Shown in pieces: positions 23,354-34,149 of a stretch of 64,000 nucleotides of DNA. The position numbers and the translations under genes are program-made. The notes under the pieces are model-generated. The model was given only the letters and a program-made list of their open reading frames with translations. It was not told the DNA's origin and did no database searches. Each line of letters opens with the position of its first letter. Positions within the stretch are counted from its first letter, which is position 1. Source of the stretch: Cenococcum geophilum 1.58 (lineage: Eukaryota; Ascomycota; Dothideomycetes; Gloniales; Gloniaceae); the NCBI GenBank assembly GCA_001692895.1, contig KV748233.1:62001-126000 (forward strand). Direction: 5' to 3'.

Positions 23354-24221
23354 TTAATGTTTGGTAGCAACGACTGTAGGAGCCGATTTGTTAGTTGCAT
23401 TGTCCACCGAATGGGTGTGCTTTGGGAGAATAAAGACTTACCGGACGGAACAATAATAACAACGAGTAGGATGATGATGCCCACGATGAGGCACATGCGC
23501 ATCTTCATGTCCTTCCACCACATCTGCTTCCGCACTCGGTTTGCGCCGCGTCGGAAGCCCTGGGCTGATACTGCGAGGTTGTCGGTTTTGTCTTGCAGAG
23601 AATCTAGTCGGGCTCCTCGTTCGGAGACCTTGTTGATATTATCGCGCATAATTCCGACAGTGCTGTCGATTTCCTGTAGATATACGTCAGCTGAGTGGCT
23701 TGGCAATATAGCTCAGGTTGCCATAGTTTGGTTCTGCGGAAGCCAGTCTCTGGATCCGTCTCGATGCTGAGCTCCTTTGAGAAAAGCAATACGCTGTGGG
23801 GTATTGATAGTACTGGAGACCTTATCAACTGTAGTAGGATGCCTCAAGACTTTCGGTTGCCGCAGAACATCCTCGAACGCATTATTCCCCTTTCCATGCC
23901 ACAAAAACAGGCCAACAACAATGAAGCTCGGTGTCTGAAAGCGGCTTGGATAGGGACCGGGCGTGTGAGGGAAGACGTTGTGAGGTAGAGTTATCGCAGT
24001 CGCAATGTCGTTGGACGTCTCAAAACGTTGGAGGTATCGCAATGTCCGTCTAGCCCAAGAAACGCTCCACAGTGCCTCTCATAACAAAAATGCATGTCAA
24101 AACCTACCGCTTGAAGTGCCGCTGTGCGATGGTTGCCATTCTGGCCAGCACCGCCGGCGTTGGCGTTGTTGGCGCCTCCAGAGGGAATGTACGGATCGTA
24201 GGGCTGCTCACGGTCGGCCAT
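23354..24221 (-). CDS. Synaptobrevin/VAMP v-SNARE (Snc1/Snc2-like)
   Basis: Vesicle SNARE for fusion of exocytic vesicles with the plasma membrane. Three exons, 24221-24108, 23673-23442 and 23373-23354, encode 121 residues, the usual length. A disordered Gly/Asn N-terminus ([16 protein letters not shown]) precedes the R-SNARE helix from AALQA | [15 protein letters not shown] through [18 protein letters not shown] to [20 protein letters not shown]; the Arg in GARLDSL is the zero-layer residue. A single C-terminal membrane anchor ([18 protein letters not shown]) ends in a six-residue tail VVATKH encoded partly by the tiny last exon. Intron 2 is 68 bp, but intron 1 is unusually long at 434 bp. 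All junctions keep frame. Confidence 0.93.
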
Positions 24222-25379
24222 AGCTGCTGTTCGGTGTAGACGGAATGGAGTGACGGAGGTGTTGAGTTCAGTCGATGATGAATCTGGATGCGCGACTTTT
24301 GATGGATAGTAAGGTTGGCTAGCGGATGGGTCGTGCGGGTAAGAGTTATCCGGCGAAAGCAAAGTTGCAGGTGTTTGGCGAGCGAGGTGGTTTGTAACTT
24401 CTTTGGTATGGGTGAGGTTTGAGCTGAGGCTGAATGTTGAGGGCTAAGTCCAATCTCTGCAAAATTGCGCTTGGGCCTCGAGCGAGAATTCGTGTTCACA
24501 ACAGAAGCACGACTTTGTGTTTAAAATAATGCCTCTGTCGCTCGAGAAGGTACTCCGTTGCCACTTTCCGAGCAGATCACGTGGTCTGAGCCTCTCTCAT
24601 AGTACGTACGGTGTTCCGGGCGTGCCGTCACTTGAAGGCAGGTAGATGTGGCAATGGTGCACGCTTACGCAGCGCCGAGCTTCTAATTCTAGCCGTCGGT
24701 TGGTCACAAGCTGCTCGCAGATTGTGGGCTTGGAAGGACTGAAGCACCACTTGAGACAGTTAACGCAGCAATCAACCCACTGTAACATTGTGTAAAGAAC
24801 GAGATTTGCATTGCTGCTATGACGAAATGCCTCGTATTCATCCCTTTTACAGTATAGCGGACGCTGACAGAGTCTTTCAGAAAGCTCAAAACAGCTCGTG
24901 TCCAGCTTTGTATACGCCGACTTGGCAGGTCCTTGGCGACAAGAAGATTGCTTCCCCCATCTCCCCTGGATTTCAAAACCCATACAACTAATCCAAGTAC
25001 CAAATGTACACTTCAGCACCGAGAACACTCGCTCAACCCCCAACTTCGCAGCTTTCGCATTTCTAATACCACTTTTGGCGGTGCCGTCGAACTTTCCACA
25101 CCACTCCCCGCCTGGCCATCTCTGCCGCTCGCCGTGCCAACTTTGTCGCTCGTTTCGATCGTGATCAGTCTTTGTTCGCGTAGCAGGATCTCCTCGTTTG
25201 ACGACTGAAATAGGATTGGGAGGAGAACCTGATTATATCCATCAAAGAACAATAAACACTTTCGTTACGGACCTGTCCGGCGCTGCGCGTTGACAGCGTC
25301 ATCGATCCGTCGGTTTCTCGATTTTAAAGGTTAGATACGTGGGTTGAGGGTTGAGTCCTCACATTTTAATACCGGCATA
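24222..25379. other. Divergent intergenic region, synaptobrevin / GH76
   Basis: 1.16 kb between the start codons of the minus-strand synaptobrevin gene and the plus-strand GH76 gene. It holds both promoters. The open frames here are short and unconvincing. Confidence 0.5.
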
Positions 25380-26853
25380 ATGAAGTTCTCAACATCGGCC
25401 TCTGGGGCCCTTGGTGCTTTGATACTTTCTGCGTCGGGTGTACATGCCATAGATTTGGATATTACCTCTCGTGGTATGATTCCTTCCGAGAATCCTTATT
25501 TTAACCTCTGAAAGCTAATGTTTTTATGCAACACTCAGATTCAATCAAATCAGCGGCTACCCAGATAGCATATGGTATGGTAAAGTGGTACACTGGTAAC
25601 AACACAGGAGATGTCCCTGGCAATCTTCCTTCTCCGTACTACTGGTGGGAGGCAGGCGCCATGTTTGGATCACTAGTCGATTACTGGTATTACACTGGAG
25701 ACTCAACATACAACGACATTACCACACAGGCTATGTTGTTCCAAGTTGGACCGGACGATGATTATATGCCCCCAAATCAAACCAAAACTGAGGGTAATGA
25801 CGATCAGGCTTTCTGGGCCATGGCGGCAATGTCCGCTGCAGAGGTGAAATTCCCGGATCCTCCCGCAGATAAGCCTTCATGGCTTTCCCTTGCTCAGGCA
25901 GTTTTCAATTTACAAGCCAACCGATGGGACAACTCGACCTGCGGCGGCGGTCTGCGATGGCAGATCTTTACGTTCAACAACGGTTACAATTACAAAAATA
26001 CAATTTCGAACGGATGCTTCTTCAATATTGCTGCCCGTCTTGGGAAGTATACGGGCAACTCGACCTACACCAATTGGGCAGAGACCATGTGGAATTGGGT
26101 CGAATCTATTGGTCTCATGAGCGAGGACTATCATTTCTATGACGGCTCCGATGATACGATCAACTGCACACAAGTCAACCACATTCAATGGACGTACAAT
26201 GCGGGCGTGTTCATGCTTGGGGCTGCCACGATGTGGAACATTGTAAGTCTATTCGCATTATTTGCAGTTCAACAGCTGACATGAGCCAGACCGGTAACGA
26301 TATATGGAAGACGCGCACTGCGGGTATCATCAATGGAACTTCAGTCTTCTTCTCGAATGACGTGCCAGACGTCATGTACGAAGTAGCTTGTGAGACAAAC
26401 GGAAAATGTAACGTCGATCAACGATCTTTCAAAGCATATCTCGCACGCTGGATGGCTGCCACCACCAAAGTTGCGCCTTGGACGCATGATCTAATTATGC
26501 CAAAACTGAAGGCATCTGCTCAAGCTGCTGCAAAGCAGTGTAGCGGTGGCACAGATGGCAAGACATGCGGTCTGAAATGGACAACTAACGGGGTCTGGGA
26601 TGGCAGCTACGGTGTTGGCGAGCAGATGAGTGCGTTGGAAGTTATTCAATCGCTTCTTATTGACCAGGTATCCGGTCCACTCACAAACGAAACTGGCGGC
26701 ACCAGCAAAAGCAATCCATCTGCTGGATCTCACGGTGAAACAAACCCATTAATCCACTCTCTGACGACCACGGGCGACAAAGTTGGAGCAGGCTTCCTCA
26801 CAACGATCATTTTGATTACGATACTTGGCGGCGCGTGGTGGATGGTTGCTTGA
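25380..26853 (+). CDS. GH76 GPI-anchored cell-wall mannanase-like protein (Dfg5/Dcw1 type)
   Basis: Putative endo-alpha-1,6-mannanase-fold enzyme of the Dfg5/Dcw1 group, which is thought to help attach GPI-proteins to the cell wall. Three exons, 25380-25473, 25539-26242 and 26290-26853, with introns of 65 and 47 bp, encode 453 residues. The N-terminal signal peptide is [23 protein letters not shown]. The GH76 core shows [19 protein letters not shown], the paired catalytic-type Asp motif [20 protein letters not shown] and [17 protein letters not shown]. Several N-x-S/T sites and conserved Cys suit a secreted protein. The C-terminus has a Ser/Gly-rich stretch, then a hydrophobic tail ([20 protein letters not shown]) typical of a GPI signal. 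Confidence 0.93.
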
Positions 26854-27800
26854 TTGCTTCGAGAAACCAATTTTACTCCCATTGAACTCACGGTGCGTTT
26901 TCTTCTTGACTTTAACCGGCCTAGCATTCATACATGGTTATTGGGTAGCCCACACAGGAGTGGGCTCTGGTGTTAATGTACTCTTTTTCCTGTGACTCTC
27001 ATCCCTGCCTGATGCCAGCTGCGTTGACCGGGTGTCTTACTATATCTAAACTGAGTGACCGACATCTAACGTCATACACTTCCTTGCCGGGGTTGTCGAA
27101 TCAAGCAACATGTGGAATTATAACGGAACTAAATTTGTCACGCTCGTTCAAAGTCTTATCCACTTCGCAACGGGCCCTCTTAGAATGTTCCAAGATGAAA
27201 AATAGAGCGTTAAATTGACCTGATGGCTCTTTTATACAACCAATCAGGTCTCATCATGCTCTGACATACTTTCATTCATCCTTTTTTTATTTCCAAATAC
27301 AAGCTATGGATGCGACCTTTGCTTCTACAATCTGGGGCCTATTCAATGTGCACACCCAAAGCCTTCAAAACGACTTTCCTGCTATTCCGCCAAATGGCTT
27401 TGAAATGAGTTCCACGCTTCTCAGATGTTCCTGCTTATCCAGATGTCTTTCTCCAATCATAGCTTACCTCGACAGAATTATTCTTTCCAACTGTCCCGTG
27501 AATGAAACTAAACAAAACACATCGAAACGATACTCAAGCTCTCAGGAAGCACTCGCATGGAAGAGTAGCAGAGAGTCGTGTAGTGCAGCCATGCGCAACA
27601 GCACAAGGTAAGAGCTTAAATTAAAGCTCTCCCAGCTTCCATGCAGTTCCTTTACTATACTAAATTACTTCCATTAAAATCAAAAATTTAAATCATTCGA
27701 GATTTCTTATAAATGGTTGCAAAGCATGTTTAGCATACGGGCTCATTACTGCATTACCAAAGGCAGATTAGTTTATCTTGACTTCAATCACCTTCCTCCC
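26854..27800. other. Intergenic region, no supported gene
   Basis: 950 bp after the GH76 gene. It probably starts with that gene's 3' untranslated region. A 101-codon open frame from 27306 has no recognisable features. Confidence 0.45.
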
Positions 27801-27839
27801 TGCCATCCCATGATGCATTGTTCTCACCGACCTTTGAAT

Positions 27840-30384
27840 TGTTTACACCAAAGTATGAGCTGTCCATGGCTCTCGGCTACAAAACGATCGATCTGCTCCG
27901 TCAGATTCTTTTTCCGCACCTTCATCACCATCTTCATCTGCAAAACGATTCGCGTTGGCAACATCTCTATCCCCTGCATCGATTATTCGGCTGCCTGCTA
28001 ATGGGCCTTCTTCACCGTCCATCAGACCCCATTGAAGAATCCTAGCTTGAAGCTTGAAGAAGGTTATCTCGCTCTCATCAACCTGCCTTCTGAGCCCTCC
28101 TTTCCACCGATCTTCTCGGCAAAGAAACTTCACAAACTCTAGGCGGCTCTTGAAGACACTCTCAATCAAGTTACCCACGGAGAGACTCTACTCTCTGATA
28201 TCTACGATCATCACTCTACAAGGTACTCCGTCACCGATCCACACTACGCAGATCAGGCACAAGAGGAGACGAAGTTGCGTTCAGCCGTCTCTCCCTTCAC
28301 GCATGTGCGGATATCCACGCACTACTGGGGTATCAAGCTCACCTTCAGCGACGAGCACGCAAGCAAGCGAGAGCCCTTCTTCGCCTGCAATTGAAGCGCT
28401 CTTCGCGCAATCAATAGGATATCCACATCCCGAGCTTTGGGCAGCCCAAACCGCCGCCAGGATCTTCGTCCAAGGCTTCCTCATCGGGTGTCTCATCAGT
28501 GCCACCGTCTGTATTGTTGCCGGTCTCTAGTGGTTCTTTTAGGGTGGAAGAACGCTTTGGAATGCAATCAAACAGTGCTGCTCTACAACCTACGGTTGCT
28601 GTCAGCAGCCGAGACATCCGTAGCGCAGGCCACGCCAGCGCAAGACAAACTATCCAGGATCTCGACGACGACCCAAACGTCATCGAACTCACTGGTATAC
28701 AATCACCTAGTACCGACTCACAATTCGATTCCAGTTGAGTCTACTGCGCTCTACCCTTGTCAACGGCATCCCTTGGGGTCTATTGCTACTCAAGGGTTGT
28801 CGAAAGCCATACCTTGGCATCTCTCGAACAAGGTCGCAGGACAAGTGTCTTCCTCCGACACCCCAACGTCCATCCTCCAGTCAATCACCCTCAATTGCGT
28901 TAACTATACCTGTTGAGATGTCAACCACCACAACATCTCCGGCTACGATTTCACCTACTTGCCACATTACAACCGCACCTGCTATGGATGCTCTCTATAC
29001 GACGATGACGGCCGCCCTTTGTCAGGATTCCCCGAGAAAATTGAACAACCATCGCATGCGAAACTTTTGGCCCAGGAGCCAATATCCCAAAATATATATT
29101 TATCATCGCCCTTGCCATCGCTGCCCTACTTTCTATTTATGTGCTGCTTCGTCTGCCTTAGAAAACGGAGACAGAGACCGCTCATCATCACTGGACGGGG
29201 CTGGAAGCACCCACAACATCCCAGGAACTGCCCCAGTCCAAAGTCCAGAAGTCAGAAGTATCGAGCGTCCAGCAGGGGTTCCTGTTGAACTATTAGACGG
29301 CGGAACTGCCTATCGTCCAGGAGAAGCCTCGGCTCCCGCCTAACCTGAGCAGGGAGGTGGGAGCACCATTCGCATTCGCAGACGTACCTTGGAAAGTGGA
29401 AGCGGAAATGTCATCCACGAAGAATAATGCTCAGCCCGACATCCAGCAGCAGTTATACCAGGAGGCAGAAAAAAATTCACTACTCTAAGATCAATCTCGA
29501 AATTCTCCTCCTGTCCGCCTGGGGTACTCGAACTTGCTTCTTTTTCGTCATCCTTCTCCTACAACTTTTTTTCCGGAATATGGTTGCTCTGGTGTGAAAA
29601 CGTCTCGTTATCATCATCCATTCACCAGCGAAGCGTCGTCTCCACCGTCCACTTCTGATACTGTTTCCAAATATTCTGAGATGAAGATTGAAAGGGAAGG
29701 AAGTAAGCTCCACTGGTGGGGGAACCGTCGTAGATCTTCTGGATTAGGAACTAGGCATAGTTCAGATGGTTCAGCAATTCACTGGTCGTCATCTCCACAA
29801 AATACTCCCACCATCAAGGGCACATCCACGCAAGAACAAAAGGAACCCCCAAAATCGAAGCACAAGGAGAGGAAATAAATGTTTATGGCATTAGTGCTTG
29901 GCCACCAGATGCAGATAATCACCTTGTTCAGGCGCCTATCCCGGAGGCCATTCTATTTAAGCCACACGCCCCAGCCCCCCGCACACGCCATAACCTAGCT
30001 ATTCAGGCTGCTTGTTCCGTATACCCAACACCGCTTCCGGTACCTGTACCACTGCGAAAGCCACTCTGTATGTAGCGGAAATTCAGTGTCTATCAGCCAC
30101 TCTTTGTGAATTCAACATCACAGCAAAGTCCTGCCCGAAATGAGTCTTCCGAGCAAGCAGATTCATATTCGTCATCAAAATTGTCATGCATTCCCGAAAG
30201 TGAGGATCAAATTTCTACTCCAGATCCTACGCTGTTGCAGACACAACCTCATTCCATCACTCAACCTCTGCTACAGCTAGTTGTATCCGTAAAGATAGTC
30301 GTTCTTACTCTTGTCGCTATCCTACAACTATTGTTGGATCTCTTGCTTATAGTCATCCGTTACTTCACACCACGCACAAAATAG
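27840..30384 (+). pseudogene. Decayed gene(s) for a membrane or secreted protein
   Basis: Protein-like plus-strand stretches follow one another in shifting frames with scattered stops. These include EEGYLALINLPSEPSFPP and LEDTLNQVTHGETLLSDIYD (28055-28390, broken by a TAG near 28140), a membrane-like segment FVQGFLIGCLISATVCIVAG (28470-28530), a short segment with NRTCYGCSLYDDDGRP (28965-29020), a hydrophobic IIALAIAALLSIYVLLRL frame (about 29100-29160), and a last piece with SVKIVVLTLVAILQLLLDLLLIVI ending at 30384. The composition suggests one or two former genes for Ser/Pro-rich proteins with transmembrane helices. No family is recognised. Real introns may explain some of the breaks, so it could be a living multi-exon gene that I could not assemble. 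Confidence 0.35.
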
Positions 30385-30816
30385 TACGGGGCGAAGGCAT
30401 AGCCATGAGGGCCGCAGTACAATCTTGAGTGAGTCGAAGCATGGAATGAGGCACGGAACCACTTCTAAAGTGTTCAGAGAGTGGTACACTATGTATTATT
30501 CTTTTTTTGTTTACGTTTTGTATCGCGTTGCCTTATTTAAACCTTCAAATACGAATACGAGGCTTTATTCGAATGCTTTTTAAATGATGACTTCCATGGT
30601 GAAATCTGCAACTACGAAAATGTCTTTGAAATGTGCGGCTCAGATCTGGTTGTCGTCAATCCAATGGCCATCAGACCAAGCGATTAACTCTCCAATGAAA
30701 CACAAAGTAAACCTCATGCCAACTACCCCTAAGGCATTTCCGTCGAACGGTAATTAAATGGCATAGTTAACACGATCCAACAGTTTTGCTAGCGTGTGCA
30801 ACTATAAATCACGAAT
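30385..30816. other. Intergenic region
   Basis: 430 bp between the decayed region and the 3' end of the hydrolase gene. Nothing further is seen. Confidence 0.5.
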
Positions 30817-31656
30817 CTACAAATCGAGACGTTTCTTAAGAAACGTTACAATGTCATCAAATTCCTCCGGTTCTTTTACCCAATGCCCATCTCTTTCAGC
30901 GCCCGAGTACTCCTTCCAGTCAACCCGAACGCCAATGCTACTAAGAATATCACTTGCCTGACGGCCAAGCGAGATATCGATCGCTTCGTCGTCCGTACCA
31001 TGGCCGATGAATACTGGAGTGGATTGGACCGAATGGACATTGGATTCTGCCTGTAGGGGTTCTTTGATACCAAGAATTTCCCGGAAAGAGCGGATAATAT
31101 CCTGAGCGCGCATATCCGGAAGATCTTGTCCATCATTCATGCAATTAGCCTTCTCTACCTTATTTGCAAAGGGCAACCAAGGGCTGAATCCGAGGAAAGC
31201 TCCCAGCCTTCCCTTATTCGTAGCCACCCCGCTCAAAAGCGTGCACAACGAAGTAGCGCCTCCCTGGCTAAACCCGCCCAGTGCCACCTTTTCGGATTTC
31301 CCTTCTAACCTATCTACTTCGTCTTCCACGACTCCCTTTATGAACAACACGGACTCTTTCAGTCCGGGTTCCTGCAGGTCCTGTCGCTTGTTCGTATCCG
31401 TCAGGGAATAGAGATCGAACCAAGCGGATTTTTTCTCTTCAGATGCTGTGCACCATCGTTGACCAGCAGATGGAAAGACCCAGCGACAGGTTGGCAGAGA
31501 GGAAGCGAGGTTCTTACCTGCATCGGAGGTGTGGTGGGAGAAGATGTCGGATGCGAACTGGGTCGCGGTGCTGCTGCGTCCGTGCAGAAGGATGATAGTG
31601 TGCGTGTGCGGGTGACCTGGCTGGGCATCGACAATGTGGAGAGGTGGGAAAGGCAT
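30817..31656 (-). CDS. Phospholipase/carboxylesterase-family hydrolase (acyl-protein thioesterase-like)
   Basis: Cytosolic alpha/beta hydrolase of the PF02230 group, probably a thioesterase or carboxylesterase. A single exon of 279 residues. The ATG at 31656 (MPFPPLHIVDA) is chosen because the upstream extension of the frame begins only with a TTG. Features in order are TIILLHGRSSTATQFA (oxyanion strand-loop), the nucleophile elbow LGGFSQGGATSL with catalytic Ser, FLGFSPWLPF, PVFIGHGTDDEAI with the acid Asp, and DGHWVKEPEE with the catalytic His near the C-terminus. The triad is complete. It differs from classical APT1 in a longer middle segment (about residues 60-110), as in fungal paralogues. 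The substrate is unknown. Confidence 0.9.
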   Translation of the reverse strand: MPFPPLHIVDAQPGHPHTHTIILLHGRSSTATQFASDIFSHHTSDAGKNLASSLPTCRWVFPSAGQRWCTASEEKKSAWFDLYSLTDTNKRQDLQEPGLKESVLFIKGVVEDEVDRLEGKSEKVALGGFSQGGATSLCTLLSGVATNKGRLGAFLGFSPWLPFANKVEKANCMNDGQDLPDMRAQDIIRSFREILGIKEPLQAESNVHSVQSTPVFIGHGTDDEAIDISLGRQASDILSSIGVRVDWKEYSGAERDGHWVKEPEEFDDIVTFLKKRLDL

Positions 31657-32163
31657 GTTAGTTGAAGACTCGAAGTTTTGGATTCTTTGAATAGTAAGAA
31701 TGGTTAAGTTTGAAAAGTCCCTAAAATCAATGATAGTTCGACATTTATATTTATTTACGCGCTCTATTGTCAATAATTAGGCAACCGTATTCGTTACTAT
31801 CGTATTCATGCTTATACGACTGAATGCGAAGAACTGCCCCTCTCAGCTACAATAAGATGGTAACTAGCTCTGGTCATTGGAGAATAAACCAAATTTCATC
31901 TCATATTGGCTTCTAGTGCTGTTCCAAGAAAAATCTGTTATAGTCGCAACTAGTCCCAAAGTTTATGGGTGGTGTTTCACAATTAATATTATCGACCTAT
32001 TACTTACTACCCTCTTTATTGCCTGCACCTATATATAGTCTCTTTCCCTTCATATATCAATCGACACACAAGTTCCTGATCTGGTATTTCTAGTCAATAA
32101 ATACCAAATGCATTAGAGTTGCTTGCCAAGACCTGCTCACTTAGTCATGTATAGAGTTGGACT
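31657..32163. other. Intergenic region
   Basis: About 500 bp upstream of the hydrolase gene, up to the target duplication of the fold-back element. No gene was seen. Confidence 0.5.
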
Positions 32164-32639
32164 TTGATTGACTTACCTCAGCGAGCTCAGACGTGATTTT
32201 TTTAGCTAGCGTCGGAATAACCTACGCCGTCTTCCGAATTGCAAAATCACGTCTGAGAGGGTTTGGCGAGTTTTGTTAAAAACGTAAGCAAAATCCGTAA
32301 AACGGATATTGCGGATATCTAAATTTATTCATTCAACACAACGCGTTATTATTAAACCCCATAGTCACATTTTTTTTAGACTTAGGGCTTCTAAATGGTA
32401 TTAATTTTATTATACGGCTATTGCTTGGTCCTGACATTAATTTCGTCAAAGTTAAAAACGCGTTGTTAAAAGCGTAAGCATATATTATATCTTATTGAAT
32501 AGTCTACTAATATAGATAAACTATACAGATATATAGATATCTACTACTTAAAGCTATTGCAACACCTAGTAGGTGCTATAGTTTGGGTCCTTTCCTTAAA
32601 ATATCCTCCTTGGCCGGAGTGTCTCTGCTACTACTAGGG

Positions 32640-32937
32640 GCAGAGCCTCGTGCAGAGCCTCGTGCAGAGCCTTAGTAGAGCTTCGTGTAGAGCTTAATGC
32701 AGGGCTTCGTGCAGAGCTTCGTGTAGAGCTTCGTGCAGAACCTTAGCAGAGCTTCGTGCAGAGCTTCGTGTGGGGCTTCGTGCAGAGCTTCGTGCAGAGC
32801 TTCGTGCAGAGCTTCGGTGCAAAGCCTCGGTGCAGAGCTTCGTGCAAAGCTTCGTGCAGGAGCTTCGTGCAGAGCTTCGTGCAGAGCCTCGTGCAGAGCT
32901 TCGTGCAGAGCTTCGTGCAGAGCCACGTGCAGGCGTA
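32640..32937. repeat. 12-bp minisatellite, unit AGAGCTTCGTGC
   Basis: About 24 imperfect tandem units inside the fold-back element. Because the unit is four codons long, several frames stay open on both strands and give spurious ELRA- or EALH-repeat proteins. It is followed by GTGCAGAC 8-mers (32940-32980). Confidence 0.9.
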
Positions 32938-33111
32938 CAGACGTGTAACTGTGCAGACGTGCAGACGTGCAGACGTTCGTACGGGCGATTAATTGCAGAG
33001 ACGTTTGTAGAGACGATTGTATGGGCGCTCGTACGGGCGTTCGTACGGCAATTGTAGAACCTTCCTAGTATATTAGCGCTGCGTGTTGTAGAGCTTTGGA
33101 GCTCTATATAG

Positions 33112-33310
33112 GGCTTCGAACAGAGCCTCGAGCAGAGCCTCGGGCAGAGCTTCGAGCAGAGCTTCGAGCAGAGCTTCGAGCAGAGCTTCGAGCAGAGCTT
33201 CGAGCAGAGCTTCGAGCAGAGCCCCGAGCAGAGCTTCGAGCAGAGCCCCGAGCAGAGCTTCGAGCAGAGCTTCGTGCGGAGCCTCGTGCGGAGCTTCGTG
33301 CAGAGCTTTT
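33112..33310. repeat. 12-bp minisatellite, unit AGAGCTTCGAGC
   Basis: About 17 tandem units that differ from the first array by one base of the unit (GAGC for GTGC). They are more homogeneous than the first array and revert to the GTGC form at the right end. The array lies inside the same element. Confidence 0.9.
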
Positions 33311-33760
33311 GCAGAGCTCCGTGCAGGTCTCCCCCTGAGCTTCGTTCCGCAGAGCTCTCGCAAGCTCTACGCAGAGGGCTGGCGGCGTGGCGTAAGCGTT
33401 CAGCGTTGGTGTTTACTGCGCGCTCGGCGGTGCAGAGGTAGAATTAGGGCCTCTACGGCGACGATTCCTCTTAACGTCGCGCGCGTATAAGGAGCTGAAG
33501 ATCTCATAGCTTTATAGAGTAGGCTTTTCTCTAATTTGGTGTAATTTTTATATCAACAGGTATTGTGGGAGGGTAGATCAATTTCGTTAAAGTTAATGAG
33601 GTCTTCTCATATAAACCGTGTTTAGGTTTTCTACAAATCTCGCCAAAGGCCCTCAGACTAAGAAAACGATTACCGTCCTAAATCAGCTTAGCGGACGGTG
33701 CGGATATTCCTATATCCGCAATCGATTTCTTAGTCTGAGCTTCTGAGGTAATTGATTGAC

Positions 33761-34149
33761 CATCACTTCAACATGCCACAACGTCTTTCCGTCTCGACAT
33801 TTGCTCCTTGGCATCGCTCACAAACTAACTGACCCACTAACTTATTAGTTCATACAGAACTCGCACGGCCCCAATGCTCTTCGTTTGAGCCCGTTGCGAC
33901 CTCGTTTGCACTGTCTATTTGCCAACAACGAATTCAACTGAACTAACCTTCATCTCATGACCTCACCGCATTATGCCTGCTATAATCCCAGATCTAATAT
34001 ACTCGATGCTATAGCTGCGCTACGAATGACTCTATTATAAGTACTGGATATATAATCACTCTTCCAACACGCAAGTCAAAACACTTCCCTTTTTCAGCTT
34101 TCCGTTAATTAACTCAACTCCTAACGCGTCACGATACTCATCCTAAGCT
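33761..34149. other. Intergenic region / promoter of the zinc-finger gene
   Basis: About 390 bp between the right target duplication of the fold-back element and the start codon at 34150. No gene was seen. The element therefore sits close enough to affect expression. Confidence 0.5.

Larger units (their letters stand above)
32164..33760. mobile_element. Non-autonomous fold-back TIR element (MULE-like) with 9-bp target duplication
   Basis: The 9-mer TTGATTGAC occurs at 32164-32172 and 33752-33760, directly outside terminal inverted repeats that begin TTACCTCAGCGAGCTCAGAC (32173) and, on the other strand from 33751, TTACCTCAGAAGCTCAGAC. The element is 1579 bp. The TIRs continue as long, interrupted arms: on the left a hairpin CTCAGACGTGATTTT...AAAATCACGTCTGAG, then GGTTTGGCGAG; on the right a matching but sequence-divergent hairpin CTCAGACTAAGAAA...TTTCTTAGTCTGAG flanked by CTCGCCAAAGG. 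No transposase is encoded. The interior is mostly two 12-bp minisatellite arrays. A 9-bp duplication is typical of Mutator-like elements, but the superfamily is inferred from that alone. Confidence 0.8.

Noticed and set aside
32640..33363. Long repeat-protein open frames (ELRA/EALH repeats) on both strands
   Set aside because: They arise because the 12-bp unit has no stop in several frames. They lie inside a mobile element, lack start context and domains, and overlap each other on opposite strands.
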